This document shows, in pieces, positions 40,929-50,184 of a DNA stretch of 64,000 bases. Position numbers and translations under genes: made by a program. Below the pieces are notes generated by a model. The model saw only the letters and a program-made list of their open reading frames with translations. It made no database searches and was not told where the DNA came from. The stretch spans positions 1,860,001 to 1,924,000 of the forward strand of contig NZ_CP139419.1 in NCBI RefSeq assembly GCF_034134805.1. Direction: 5' to 3'. This DNA comes from Streptococcus sp. S5. GTDB lineage: Bacteria > Bacillota > Bacilli > Lactobacillales > Streptococcaceae. The number at the start of each line of letters is the position of its first letter. Within the stretch, counting starts at the first letter, position 1.

Positions 40929-40995
40929 AAATTCCATGGTGGTTTGTTATAATGTAACCATGGTATTTTCTAGCTCAATTCAAAAGGAGAATACT

Positions 40996-42213
40996 ATGTC
41001 TATTACAAGAACTAAAAACGGAACCTATCGCTTACGTGTTTATATTCCTGAGGAAGTTAAGTCTTCACTAGGTGTTGATAAGAAAGTGATTGAAAAACGA
41101 TTCAAAACAAAGATTGAAGCAAAAAAATATGAACTAGAACTTCAAAATAAGATTGATAAAATTCATAGTGGAGATTCCGTCTCATTAGAAAATAGTGGTT
41201 CTATCCTTTTTTCAGATTTCTATCAAAACGTTTGGTGGGAATCCTACAAAGCAGGTCAGACTACTTCTACTGCTAAACCACCTTCTCAAGCAACCATAGT
41301 TGGAACAGAAATTGCTTTTAGAAAACACATCTTACCCTTACTTGGGAATTATTCAATAGACTTTCTTAATCAAAATAAGCAAGTTGTACTAAATCTATTG
41401 ACTCAAAAGGCTGAAGAATATGCAAATTTCAAAGTTATCAGGAGCTACGTTAACTCTATCTTTGACTGGGCAGAAGAATTAGAGTATATCGAAACTAATC
41501 GCCTATCAAAAACTATAAGCCGTATCAAAGCCACTAAGAAAATCAAGCTACAGGAATCTAAAAAAGATGAAGATTTATATCTATCTCAAGAAGAACTTCA
41601 AGCATGGTTTACAGCTTTTGAAGAAGATTTAAAAAATGACAAACTCCTGTTCAAAGATTATGTGTTATTCTATACAACTTTTTTCTTAGGAGATAGAAAA
41701 TCTGAAAGCTACGCTTTGCAATGGAAACATATTGATTTCAAAAATCAACAAATTCAATTGGTTCAAGCCTTAGATCGATATAAAAATCAAAAGTCAACTA
41801 AAGGGAATAAAAAGACGATTTTTTCGATTCCACAAGAACTTACCGACTTGTTAAATTCTTGGAAGAAGCAACAAAAATCTGAACTGGCTTCATTTAACAT
41901 CATGCAAACTCCTGAACAGTATGTTTTTACGTATATTGATACAAAGGGAAATGTAAACAGTTGTCTCCATGCTGATTATCTTAACAACAAGATGAAATCT
42001 GTTAAGCGTCGTCATCCAGAACTCGCACATGCAACCCCTCATAAATTACGACATACAGGAGCTACACTCGCTAAACAGGCTGGAACCTCTATGGAGGCTA
42101 TTTCTGAAGCACTCACTCATAGTGATACGATTACAACTAAGACTTATGTGAACACTTCAAACGTAATCCCAATGGCTGTTGGAGAAATCGCCTTTCGTAA
42201 TCTTAAAGAGTAA
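40996..42213 (+). CDS. int: Integrase (tyrosine recombinase) for the rpsI 3'-end site
   Basis: A 405-residue integrase. An AP2/Arm-like N-terminal domain (MSITRTKNGTYRLRVYIPEE) and an SAM-like domain precede the catalytic domain: FLGDRKSESYALQW (Arg), PHKLRHTGATLAKQAG (HxxR), LTHSDTITTKTYVN (Tyr). The start at 40996 follows AAAGGAGAA; the frame also extends upstream but without support. It ends 88 bp before the att repeat at rpsI, and a stub of the same family stands beside att copy C, which identifies the target site. Confidence 0.9.
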   Translation: MSITRTKNGTYRLRVYIPEEVKSSLGVDKKVIEKRFKTKIEAKKYELELQNKIDKIHSGDSVSLENSGSILFSDFYQNVWWESYKAGQTTSTAKPPSQATIVGTEIAFRKHILPLLGNYSIDFLNQNKQVVLNLLTQKAEEYANFKVIRSYVNSIFDWAEELEYIETNRLSKTISRIKATKKIKLQESKKDEDLYLSQEELQAWFTAFEEDLKNDKLLFKDYVLFYTTFFLGDRKSESYALQWKHIDFKNQQIQLVQALDRYKNQKSTKGNKKTIFSIPQELTDLLNSWKKQQKSELASFNIMQTPEQYVFTYIDTKGNVNSCLHADYLNNKMKSVKRRHPELAHATPHKLRHTGATLAKQAGTSMEAISEALTHSDTITTKTYVNTSNVIPMAVGEIAFRNLKE

Positions 42214-42214
42214 T

Positions 42215-42245
42215 GGTGTGAATTTGGTGTGAAAAGTGGTGTGAA
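42215..42245 (+). repeat. Three GGTGTGAA repeats beside the integrase
   Basis: Copies at 42215, 42226 and 42238 (spacing 11 and 12), with a fourth at 42278 in the terminator loop. Probable arm-type integrase sites. Confidence 0.65.
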
Positions 42246-42266
42246 TTTTGCTAAAAATCATCAAAA

Positions 42267-42298
42267 AAACACTCCATGGTGTGAACCATGAAGTGTTT
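42267..42298. terminator. Terminator between int and rpsI
   Basis: AAACACT-C-CATGGT-GTGA-ACCATG-A-AGTGTTT hairpin. It ends both rpsI (minus) and int (plus) transcripts. The element supplies this new terminator to rpsI. Confidence 0.75.
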
Positions 42299-42300
42299 CG

Positions 42301-42373
42301 AAACGTTGATATAATCGTATTGATTAACGTTTTGAGAATTGTGATGCTTTACGAGCTTTCTTAAGACCTGGTT
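42301..42373 (-). repeat. rpsI-proximal att site of the element
   Basis: 73-bp perfect match to 12693-12765. It covers the S9 stop and last 16 codons. Integration leaves the protein sequence intact. Confidence 0.85.
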
Positions 42374-42716
42374 TCTTACGTTCAACTTTACGTGAGTCAC
42401 GTGTAAGAAGTCCTGCGCGTTTCAATGAATCGCGGAAGTCTGGGTCTACTTGAAGAAGGGCACGAGCGATACCGTGACGGATAGCTCCTGCTTGACCAGC
42501 GTATCCACCACCTACAACGTTAACGAAAACGTCGTATGAACCTGCAGTTGAAGTAACTGCGAATGGTTGGTTGATTACAAGACGAAGGTCAGCGTGTGGG
42601 ATGTACTCTTCAACATCTTTTTTGTTAACAGTGATTTTACCAGTTCCTGGAACAAGGCGAACGCGTGCAACAGCGTTTTTACGACGTCCAGTACCTGCAT
42701 ATTGTGCTTGTGACAT
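42324..42716 (-). CDS. rpsI: 30S ribosomal protein S9
   Basis: A 130-residue S9 with the standard start [19 protein letters not shown] and the Arg/Lys-rich tail [14 protein letters not shown] whose last Arg contacts the P-site tRNA. It is 18 bp after rplM in the usual rplM-rpsI operon. Its 3' end is the integration site of the accessory region. Confidence 0.98.
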   Translation of the reverse strand: MSQAQYAGTGRRKNAVARVRLVPGTGKITVNKKDVEEYIPHADLRLVINQPFAVTSTAGSYDVFVNVVGGGYAGQAGAIRHGIARALLQVDPDFRDSLKRAGLLTRDSRKVERKKPGLKKARKASQFSKR

Positions 42717-42734
42717 ACTTTATTGTTCCTTTCC

Positions 42735-43181
42735 TTAGATAAGTCCTGAAATATCAAGAACTTCTGGTTGTTGTGCAGCGTGAGTGTGCTCAGCTCCAAC
42801 GAATACTTTCAATTTCATACCTTGAGCGCGGCCAAGAGTATTGTGTGGAAGCATACCTTTAACTGATTTCTCGATCAAACGTACTGCATTTTTAGAACGA
42901 AGTTCACCAGCAGAGATTGATTTCAATCCACCTGGGTGGTTTGAGTGAGTGTAGTAGATCTTATCAGTTGCTTTTTTACCAGTCAATTTAACTTTTTCAG
43001 CATTGATAACGATTACGAAGTCACCTGTATCAGTGTGAGGTGTGAATGTTGGTTTGTTTTTTCCGCGAAGCACGCTAGCAACAACTGCTGAAAGGCGTCC
43101 AAGAGGTACATCAGTTGCGTCAACAACGTACCATTTGCGTTCTACTTGGCCTGGTTTAGCCATGAATGTAGTTTTGTTCAT
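42735..43181 (-). CDS. rplM: 50S ribosomal protein L13
   Basis: A 148-residue L13 with [37 protein letters not shown] and the C-terminal [17 protein letters not shown], all conserved. It binds 23S rRNA early in assembly. First gene of the rplM-rpsI operon, with a structured leader upstream. Confidence 0.98.
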   Translation of the reverse strand: MNKTTFMAKPGQVERKWYVVDATDVPLGRLSAVVASVLRGKNKPTFTPHTDTGDFVIVINAEKVKLTGKKATDKIYYTHSNHPGGLKSISAGELRSKNAVRLIEKSVKGMLPHNTLGRAQGMKLKVFVGAEHTHAAQQPEVLDISGLI

Positions 43182-43189
43182 GATTTCTC

Positions 43190-43284
43190 CTATATGAATG
43201 TCGTTTTTGTTTACAGGGCGGATGTTCCGGTCCGCAAGTTATTTGAAAGGTTCCGGGGCCTTACAAATGGGGTAAACAATACCG
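43190..43284 (-). ncRNA. Ribosomal L13 leader (putative)
   Basis: The transcript between the promoter and rplM can fold through GGCGG...CCGCC and CCCCGGAACC/GGACCGGAACA segments around 43210-43285. This position and sequence style match the L13 leader of Firmicutes, thought to bind L13 and repress the operon. Recognised by position and partial motif only. Confidence 0.55.
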
Positions 43285-43290
43285 CCTACT

Positions 43291-43320
43291 ATTGTATCAA
43301 AATTCTAAGATAAAAGTCAA
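43291..43320 (-). promoter_or_regulatory. rplM-rpsI promoter
   Basis: Minus strand TTGACT, 18 bp, TACAAT, about 110 bp before the rplM start. Confidence 0.75.
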
Positions 43321-43333
43321 CCGATTTGGAAAA

Positions 43334-44197
43334 TTATTTGCGATTTTCTTTTCCAATGACAAATCCGATCAAGGAATTCGGGCCGACGTGGGCTGAAATA
43401 ACCGGTCCAAGAGGCATCACGAGAACTTCATCGATGCCTTCAAGCGCAAGCATTTCTTGCTTCAGTGCTTCGGCTCCTTCTAGATCGTTGGTATAAGATA
43501 CCAAGGCTGTGCTTTCACCGATATCTGCTTTGATCAGCTCCAGTAATTCCCGGACAGCTTTTTTGCGTCCCCGAACCTTGCTAATAGGGACTAATTTCCC
43601 TTCCGCATCTATCCAGAGAATGGGTTTGATGCTGGCCAAACTTCCCATGATCGCGGCACTTTTTGAGAGACGGCCGCCACGCATGAGGTGGTAGAGGTCA
43701 TCAACTAGGAAATAAGTCCGCAGTTTTGGCGCTAGGTCCATGATTTCTTCTTTGGCTTCTGCTAATGAACGACCTGCATCACGCGCAGCTACTGCTCGCA
43801 TGACCAGATAACCCTCTCCAATCCCAGCAGCCTTCTGATCGACAATCTCGATCACGGCTTCCGGGTAGTCTTCTAAAACCAGGTCTCGTGCCATGACTGC
43901 ACTCTGATAGGTCCCAGATAAGACTGATGAAAAGGCCACATAAAGCAGATCTTTTCCTTCTTTGGCAAATTGTTTAAAGGTTTCCTGAAATTGGCCCACA
44001 TTGACCTGACTGGTTGTCGGTTTGGCCCCATTTTTCATGGCTTCTAAAAGCTCCGGGCTGGTCAATTGAGCTTGGCCTACTGTCTGGTAAACCGTCCCAT
44101 CTAACTCAATGGTCAAGCCAAGAATGGTCACCTGATGTTCCTTGGCCCAGTTTTGGTCTAAATCTGCGGTCGAATCGGTTAAAATAGCAAATGTCAT
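43334..44197 (-). CDS. DegV family fatty-acid-binding protein
   Basis: A 287-residue DegV protein: [15 protein letters not shown] at the N terminus, the conserved [16 protein letters not shown] near residue 78, and [15 protein letters not shown] at the end. DegV/FakB proteins present fatty acids to the FakA kinase for phospholipid synthesis. Its start overlaps the stop of the NYN-domain gene by 1 bp. Whether it is a true FakB cannot be told from sequence alone. Confidence 0.9.
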   Translation of the reverse strand: MTFAILTDSTADLDQNWAKEHQVTILGLTIELDGTVYQTVGQAQLTSPELLEAMKNGAKPTTSQVNVGQFQETFKQFAKEGKDLLYVAFSSVLSGTYQSAVMARDLVLEDYPEAVIEIVDQKAAGIGEGYLVMRAVAARDAGRSLAEAKEEIMDLAPKLRTYFLVDDLYHLMRGGRLSKSAAIMGSLASIKPILWIDAEGKLVPISKVRGRKKAVRELLELIKADIGESTALVSYTNDLEGAEALKQEMLALEGIDEVLVMPLGPVISAHVGPNSLIGFVIGKENRK

Positions 44198-44709
44198 TAC
44201 TTGTCTCCCATCATTTCTTGTAATTGTCGCAATACTTCGTGATCGAGCGGTCGCATGGGTGGTTTTTGATCGTTAACCACTCGCTGCGCTTGATTGAGGT
44301 TTCCTTTGACGACTGCGACCCGTTTTTCTAACTCTCTGGCAGATACCCGAAGAGCTCCTTGAGCAAAGACGGTCCATTGCTCATTTAAGTCACTGGTCGC
44401 TACTGATACTTGGTGGAGGGGCGTGTTAAGCTCTGCTGCCAAGCGCTCGATATAGTCATCTGCCGTCTCATCCTCACCGGTAAAGACCACCTGAACATTG
44501 AACTCCTCATAGGTCTGCCGCACTCCTGGCATATACTGGGCATCAAAGACACAGATGACTTCGATCCCTTCAAAGCTAGCATAGTGGCTCAGTTTTTGCA
44601 GAAGGATATTGCGGGCTGCATCGAGCTCACTCTTTTGAAAGAGCTGGCGGGTCTCCTGCCAAAAGGCAATCATATTGTAGCCGTCAACCAATAAGATTTT
44701 TCGTTTCAT
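44197..44709 (-). CDS. NYN domain protein (YacP/Rae1-like)
   Basis: A 170-residue NYN-domain protein with the PIN-like acidic motifs [23 protein letters not shown] and [11 protein letters not shown]. In Bacillus the relative Rae1 (YacP) cleaves mRNA in the ribosome A site. It lies 18 bp after rlmB, matching the common cysS-mrnC-rlmB-yacP order, although here cysS and mrnC lie 9 kb away. Confidence 0.88.
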   Translation of the reverse strand: MKRKILLVDGYNMIAFWQETRQLFQKSELDAARNILLQKLSHYASFEGIEVICVFDAQYMPGVRQTYEEFNVQVVFTGEDETADDYIERLAAELNTPLHQVSVATSDLNEQWTVFAQGALRVSARELEKRVAVVKGNLNQAQRVVNDQKPPMRPLDHEVLRQLQEMMGDK

Positions 44710-44727
44710 ATCATTGCCTTTCTAGAA

Positions 44728-45456
44728 TTATAGTCGATTGCGAAAGACCTCATACATGAGGATGGCTGCTGCCACACTGGCATTGAGGCTTTGCACATGA
44801 CCATTCATGGGAATGGTGATCATCTCATCGACTTGCTTTTTGATATTGGCTGAGATCCCTTTTCCTTCATTGCCAATGATCAAGGCCAATTTACCAGCCG
44901 TATTCCACTGGTGAGATGGCGTGCCGTTCATGTCGGTCCCAAAGATCCAGAAGCCCTCTTCCTTTAGCTTGTCTAGAGTTTGACTGAGATTGGTCACACG
45001 CGCAATGGGAATGTGTTCCACCGCTCCGGTAGAAGTTTTTGAAACCACTGGAGTTACCCCGACTGCACGGTGCTTAGGAATGATGACGCCTGAGACATTG
45101 GTCGCATCAGCTGTCCGTAAGATAGATCCAAGATTGTGCGGATCTGTCAAACCATCGAGAATCAATAAAAGTGGGTTCTCTTCTTGGGCTGTCTGTTTCA
45201 GAATCGCTGCCAAGTCTGTGTAAGCAAAGGCTGCCACACGAAGAACAAAGCCTTGGTGGACGGCTCCTTCCGTCATTTCCTGCAGGGTTTTCTTTGGCGT
45301 CCAAGAAATCGACACCTTCTTCTCAGCTGCTAAGGCCTTGATTTTGTCGACATTTTTTCCTCGGAGGTCTTCTTGAATATATAATTTATTGCCTGTATTG
45401 GCTTGTAAAGCCTCGGTGACTGCATGGACACCGTATACGATATCGTTATTTTCCAT
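44728..45456 (-). CDS. rlmB: 23S rRNA (guanosine-2'-O-)-methyltransferase RlmB
   Basis: A 242-residue SPOUT methyltransferase. The N-terminal substrate domain starts MENNDIVYGVHAVTEAL; the knot motifs are visible: LDGLTDPHNLGSILRTA, ALIIGNEGKGIS and IPMNGHVQSLNASVA. It methylates G2251 of 23S rRNA in E. coli numbering. The start at 45456 was chosen over an upstream extension that lacks homology. Confidence 0.93.
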   Translation of the reverse strand: MENNDIVYGVHAVTEALQANTGNKLYIQEDLRGKNVDKIKALAAEKKVSISWTPKKTLQEMTEGAVHQGFVLRVAAFAYTDLAAILKQTAQEENPLLLILDGLTDPHNLGSILRTADATNVSGVIIPKHRAVGVTPVVSKTSTGAVEHIPIARVTNLSQTLDKLKEEGFWIFGTDMNGTPSHQWNTAGKLALIIGNEGKGISANIKKQVDEMITIPMNGHVQSLNASVAAAILMYEVFRNRL

Positions 45457-45552
45457 AGAACTAGTATACCACAAGAAAGGAGGATGAGGCCAATTCATGA
45501 TATAATGAAATGAAATCTATCTCAGCGAAACCAACAAAATAGAAAGGAAGCC

Positions 45553-46515
45553 ATGCCTCTTTTTCAACGAACCATCAAGCTCACCTTGGCCACCTGTTTA
45601 GCAGCTGCCCTTGCTTATGCTCTGGGCTTGACCTATGCCATCTCAGCTGGCGTCATTGCCATCTTGAGCATCTCTGATACGCGTCGCAGTACGATCAAGC
45701 AAGCCTACCAGCGCTTTATGTCGACCTTGCTGGCCCTTGTGATCGGAAGTATCGCTTTTTCCTTTTTTGGATTCAACCTTTGGGCACTGGGAGTCTTTAT
45801 CGCTCTCTATGTTCCATGCGCCTTTCTAATGGGATGGCAGATCGGCATCACCCCTAGTACGGTCCTCGTCACCCATCTCTTGATTGAGCAGTCTACTTCC
45901 TGGGGGCTCTTGCTCAATGAACTTGCCCTCTTTTTAATCGGGACCAGCTTTGCCTTACTGGCCAATCTCTATATGCCTTCTAATCAGGCTGCGATTGATC
46001 ACTACCATGATGTTGTCGAAGACAAACTAAAGAAGATTCTTGCCCGTTTTGCGGAATTACTTGGTAAAGGGGATGGTCGCAATGATGCCCGCTTGATCAA
46101 GGAATTGGATGGTATCCTAAAGGACGCTTTAAATCTCGTCTATATGGATCATTCCAACCACCTTTTTCATCAAACCAACTACCACATTCACTACTTCGAA
46201 ATGCGCAAGCGTCAAAACGACATCCTGCGGGATATGGCAGAAAACGTCAACCGCTGTCAGTTAGCAGCGAGTGAAAGTATGATCTTGGCTCAACTTTTTA
46301 AGAAGACTGCGCAACAGTTAAGTCAGGAAAATCCTGCCCAAGATCTTCTAGATGATATTACTCAGTATTTGGCGATCTTCCGCGAACGGCCCTTGCCCAA
46401 GACCCGGGAAGAATTCGAAACACGCGCCACCTTGCTCCAATTGTTAAGAGATTTAGAAACCTTCATTCAGGTCAAGGTAGATTTTTATCAACAATTTCAT
46501 CAGGAGACAGAATAG
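45553..46515 (+). CDS. Aromatic acid exporter family / FUSC-like protein (DUF939)
   Basis: A 320-residue protein with four to six hydrophobic helices in residues 8-140 (LATCLAAALAYALGLTYAIS and following) and a C-terminal cytosolic helical domain with conserved YMDHSNHLFHQTNYHIHYFE near residue 197. It resembles the DUF939/ArAE_1 family of Gram-positive bacteria, related to FUSC exporters. Substrate unknown. AGAAAGGAAG lies before the ATG. It is divergent from rlmB. Confidence 0.85.
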   Translation: MPLFQRTIKLTLATCLAAALAYALGLTYAISAGVIAILSISDTRRSTIKQAYQRFMSTLLALVIGSIAFSFFGFNLWALGVFIALYVPCAFLMGWQIGITPSTVLVTHLLIEQSTSWGLLLNELALFLIGTSFALLANLYMPSNQAAIDHYHDVVEDKLKKILARFAELLGKGDGRNDARLIKELDGILKDALNLVYMDHSNHLFHQTNYHIHYFEMRKRQNDILRDMAENVNRCQLAASESMILAQLFKKTAQQLSQENPAQDLLDDITQYLAIFRERPLPKTREEFETRATLLQLLRDLETFIQVKVDFYQQFHQETE

Positions 46516-46521
46516 ACAGAG

Positions 46522-46550
46522 AAGCCCTTGCAAGATGCAAAGGCTTTTTT
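46522..46550 (+). terminator. Terminator after the DUF939 gene
   Basis: AAGCC-CT-TGCA-AGA-TGCA-AA-GGCTT followed by TTTT. Confidence 0.8.
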
Positions 46551-46563
46551 ATTGCGGGAACTG

Positions 46564-46592
46564 TTGAAAACGCTTTCCTAAAATGGTATACT
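46564..46592 (+). promoter_or_regulatory. Promoter with cre-like site for the wall carboxypeptidase
   Basis: TTGAAA, 17 bp, TATACT (extended by TGG). TGAAAACGCTTTCC (46565-46578) overlaps the -35 box and fits the CcpA cre consensus except at the last base. Confidence 0.7.
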
Positions 46593-46629
46593 AGAACAGG
46601 AAAATAACTTTTTAAGGAGGGTCTTCTAT

Positions 46630-49600
46630 ATGAAGTCTTCATATAAGAAACATTTGTACACTACGACACTCAGCCTCTCAGCTGCTGTCTTGCTTTCCGT
46701 TATCGGACATGGCCAAGTATCAGCCGATAGCTTAGAAGCGCCTCAAACAGAACCAAGTACGGTACTTGAAGCGGCACCCGCTACTGAGCAATCTGTGACA
46801 GCTGAGACTGCCAGTCCTGCTACAGCTGAAAAAGGAGACACCGCAGCCCCTGCCACTTCTGCAGAAGCAGCAGCGACTTCTGATGTGGCTTCTACTACAG
46901 AAGTTGCTCCAGCCGCTAGTCCAAGCACTAACCGTGCTGCAACGACCGCTGACCAAGCGACACGATTGGCTGATAGTACCATTTATCTCTCTGAAAAGAG
47001 CACGATTGATGACAAAGTCCAAGAAAAAGCTCAAGCTGCTGGCAAGATCAACTGGACCTTGGACAACAAGCCTCTCTCTGAGTGGAAAACTTGGGATATG
47101 GAGACAGGAACACTAAGCAAGGATCCATTCCTCACCATCACAGAGACGGCAAACGGAAAGGATTTAGATCTCCACATTGACGTGCAGGATCTCTTTGGGG
47201 AAGATCTCAGTCTTCGTAGCCCAAATAATATTCGCCGGACTTATCGCAACTATATCGGCAACCATGAACTGGTCGGAACCAATACAGACTTAGGAATCAC
47301 CATCAATAAGACCCTTGTTTTTCGTCCTTACCAAGACTACCATACACATGAAGAAATGCTGGCTGCCATCGAAAAATCCAAGGAAGAAGCGAAACCCGAT
47401 CGTTTAGTGCAGCTGGAAACCCTTGGCAAGAGTGCCCAAGGCCGGGATATGAAGATGGGGATCGTGAGCAAGGACCAAGCCAGCATCGATCACTACCTCT
47501 CTAGTACCAACCCTACAGCTTTGACTAAGCCAAGCGAAATGCTGGCCGCACTAAAAGACAAGACCTTGGATTACAAATTACCTGTCTTAGTCCACAACAC
47601 CCACGCGGATGAGCAACCAGGCATTGATATCATCACAGGCCTCTTCAATACCTTTGCGACCAAGGAAAAGGTGACCTTTAACACTACAGATGAAGCTGGA
47701 AATGCTAAAACTGTCACGCTAGATATTCCAACCTTGCTCAATAAATTCATCTTCTTATTTGACTTCACGGAAAACCCAGATGGGGATGCTCTCAACCTGC
47801 GGGCCCTAGCAAACGGGCTCGATCCAAACCGGGATGCCAGCTACCAAACCAACCCTGAAGTTCGCACGGTTATCCAAATGATCAACAAATGGAATCCGAT
47901 CGCTCTCTACGACTTACACGGTTTTGTCAAAGAATTCTTAATCGAACCTGCAACGCCACCACATGATCCGAACTTCGAATACGATCTTCTGTCAGACCTG
48001 ATGCTAGAAAATGCCCATCATATGGGACGGGCAGGAGTTGCCAATTCTAAATACAATAGTTACATCATTCCAAAACTGGATTGGGGCGATGGCTGGGATG
48101 ACTCCTTCTCTGGCTATACAGGAGTTTATGCTGTCTACCATGGTATCTTAGGCCATACTATCGAAATTCCGGAAGGAAATGAAGAGTCCTACAAAGCAGG
48201 TCGCAATGCTGTCCTAGGCGGAATTGACTTCCTCAACCAAGATCCGGACCGTCTCCTTGAGATGCGTCTCAACTTCTACCTGCGCGGTCTCAATAAAACC
48301 GAAGATCCAAAAGCTGAAAATGAACTGGTTGGCCCAAATGGGGAAATCGTTGGACGTGTGAAAAATGGTCGTCCAAAATTCTTCCCAGACTACTACGTCA
48401 TCCCAATGAGCCTCGACAAAGACAACGATGCCCAAGAAGCCTTCAATATGATCGACTACTTCAAACGCAATGGTGTCCTCGTCAAGGAACTCAAAGAAGA
48501 TATTGGCAACTATAAAAAGGGGGACTTAGTCATTGACATGGCCCAAGCCAAACGTGGCTATGCCAACCACATTCTCTACAAGGGCTCCAACGAATCTGCC
48601 TGGGCTGCTATGTACGCAGAGTTGCTAGTCAACTTCCCAGATATGAGAGGGTTCAAGTCCGAACCTGTCTTTGCGGACGGTCTTTTCAATGGAAAATTAG
48701 GAGAAGTTACCACCACCCGCGCGACTCGTACCTCTGAGATCGATCCAAAAGCTCCTTACTATGTGATCGCAAATACCTCAGCTAGCGCCGTTAAAGCTAT
48801 CAACCAGGCTATTGCACAAGGAAAATCCGTCTACCTAACAGACGATGGCTACATCGTTGACCGCGATACCTTTGCTTCGCTCCTGCCAAACTATGCCATT
48901 TATGGGGATGCCCTCTACAAGGTGCCAAGCGGACCAACCTTGAAACCGATGAAGGTCTACTCTCCGAACTACCACTATAATTGGGCTGGAGTAGATGCGC
49001 CTGCTCATACTAGTCTGGTCCTTGAAAAATTAGGCTTCCAAATCGTCAATACGCCAGAAGAAGCGGATGTTGTTATTTTGGAAAGCAACCGCTTTGATGC
49101 TTCCATTTTTGGCAAGAAACCAACCCTTGTCATTGGTGGGGAAGCCATGCAAAAATTGGAAAAATTGGGAGTTCTTACAGGATTTGACGCTGAAAAATTA
49201 AAAGGCGGTAGTGACTACGAAGGCTTGATGAAAGCGATCATTGATGACCAGGATCCATTGACCAGCGGATACAAGAAGAATACCCTCTTCTACTCCAACT
49301 CAGGAAACTGGATTGAAAAGGTTCCAGAACATTTCAAGACCTTGATGAGCATCGCTCCGAGCGATTATTATATTGCAGGTTGGTGGCCACATAATGATGT
49401 TCTGGCTAACAAAGTCATGGCCATCTCTGGAGAACTGATGGGACAACCACTCTTTGTCTATGCAGGAAATCCAACCAACCGTCAACACCCTGTTCACTTC
49501 TTCCGCTGGGTAACCAATGCGATCTTTGGCAGCAAGTTGGCAAGTTTGATGGATTACATTCCAGCTAAAGAACCAGATCAAATGGTGGTTCCAATTCATA

Positions 49601-49857
49601 ACCAAACAAGCAATCCACAGCCAATCTTAGCCAAGAAGGATACTCCTAAAGTGCTCCTTCCACAAAAAGAAATGACAACTAAAGAAGAAAGCGTGCAAGT
49701 CTTGACTTACCAAGTAGGACAAAGCTTCCAAGAAAGTCCAGCCAAGGCACAATTGCCACAAACTGGAGAAGACACAACCGCACACTTCATTCTTTCAGGC
49801 TTCTTGCTAGCCGTTAGCGGCGGCTTCCTCCTCTTGAAAAAGAAAGAAGTTGAGTAA
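46630..49857 (+). CDS. LPXTG-anchored M14 zinc carboxypeptidase
   Basis: A 1075-residue cell-wall protein. Signal peptide to about residue 33; Thr/Ala/Pro-rich spacer to about 110. The M14 peptidase domain follows: HNTHADEQPG (Zn ligands His and Glu), NPDGDALNLRALANGLDPNR (substrate-binding Arg), ALYDLHGF (third Zn ligand), and HTIEIPEGNEE with the catalytic Glu. A long C-terminal region leads to the sortase signal LPQTGE and a membrane helix. It probably trims peptides or host proteins at the surface. Likely CcpA-regulated. Confidence 0.9.
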   Translation: MKSSYKKHLYTTTLSLSAAVLLSVIGHGQVSADSLEAPQTEPSTVLEAAPATEQSVTAETASPATAEKGDTAAPATSAEAAATSDVASTTEVAPAASPSTNRAATTADQATRLADSTIYLSEKSTIDDKVQEKAQAAGKINWTLDNKPLSEWKTWDMETGTLSKDPFLTITETANGKDLDLHIDVQDLFGEDLSLRSPNNIRRTYRNYIGNHELVGTNTDLGITINKTLVFRPYQDYHTHEEMLAAIEKSKEEAKPDRLVQLETLGKSAQGRDMKMGIVSKDQASIDHYLSSTNPTALTKPSEMLAALKDKTLDYKLPVLVHNTHADEQPGIDIITGLFNTFATKEKVTFNTTDEAGNAKTVTLDIPTLLNKFIFLFDFTENPDGDALNLRALANGLDPNRDASYQTNPEVRTVIQMINKWNPIALYDLHGFVKEFLIEPATPPHDPNFEYDLLSDLMLENAHHMGRAGVANSKYNSYIIPKLDWGDGWDDSFSGYTGVYAVYHGILGHTIEIPEGNEESYKAGRNAVLGGIDFLNQDPDRLLEMRLNFYLRGLNKTEDPKAENELVGPNGEIVGRVKNGRPKFFPDYYVIPMSLDKDNDAQEAFNMIDYFKRNGVLVKELKEDIGNYKKGDLVIDMAQAKRGYANHILYKGSNESAWAAMYAELLVNFPDMRGFKSEPVFADGLFNGKLGEVTTTRATRTSEIDPKAPYYVIANTSASAVKAINQAIAQGKSVYLTDDGYIVDRDTFASLLPNYAIYGDALYKVPSGPTLKPMKVYSPNYHYNWAGVDAPAHTSLVLEKLGFQIVNTPEEADVVILESNRFDASIFGKKPTLVIGGEAMQKLEKLGVLTGFDAEKLKGGSDYEGLMKAIIDDQDPLTSGYKKNTLFYSNSGNWIEKVPEHFKTLMSIAPSDYYIAGWWPHNDVLANKVMAISGELMGQPLFVYAGNPTNRQHPVHFFRWVTNAIFGSKLASLMDYIPAKEPDQMVVPIHNQTSNPQPILAKKDTPKVLLPQKEMTTKEESVQVLTYQVGQSFQESPAKAQLPQTGEDTTAHFILSGFLLAVSGGFLLLKKKEVE

Positions 49858-49884
49858 GTTCCAGGTTTAGACCTGGATGACATG

Positions 49885-49917
49885 AAAAGAACCTTTGCAG
49901 ATGCGAAGGTTCTTTTT
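49885..49917 (+). terminator. Terminator after the carboxypeptidase gene
   Basis: AAAAGAACCTTTGC-AGAT-GCGAAGGTTCTTTTT hairpin. Confidence 0.8.
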
Positions 49918-49935
49918 GGATCTAAACTATCTTTC

Positions 49936-50072
49936 AAAACTTTCCTTAGGTGAGTACGGACGTCAGCGAACTTCTTCGAAGTTCCATGACTTAGTTTTGA
50001 GCCTAAGGTCTCAAAACTCCCGAGTGTTTGAAACAATAATGTTTCAAACACTTTTCTCACAGCGGAAAGTTT
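49936..50072. repeat. MITE-like element with nested hairpins
   Basis: Terminal inverted repeats AAACTTTCC-TTA-GGTGAG and CTCAC-AGC-GGAAAGTTT bound a 137-bp sequence that contains three further stems: GAACTTC/GAAGTTC, AGTTTTGAG/CTCAAAACT and GTGTTTGAAACA/TGTTTCAAACAC. No coding. It may be a BOX-like or MITE repeat. Confidence 0.5.
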
Positions 50073-50184
50073 CAGTTTATACTTGATTGATTCTAAAGTA
50101 TAGAAAACTTTTATTAATTTCTCCAGAATATTTAATGAAAATACTATTCTACATTAAATCCTAATACTGATGCAAAGTTTCTCC

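Noticed and set aside
46732..47034. Long minus-strand open frames inside the carboxypeptidase gene
   Set aside because: They are shadows of the Thr/Ala-rich repeat composition; no ribosome binding site or family similarity.
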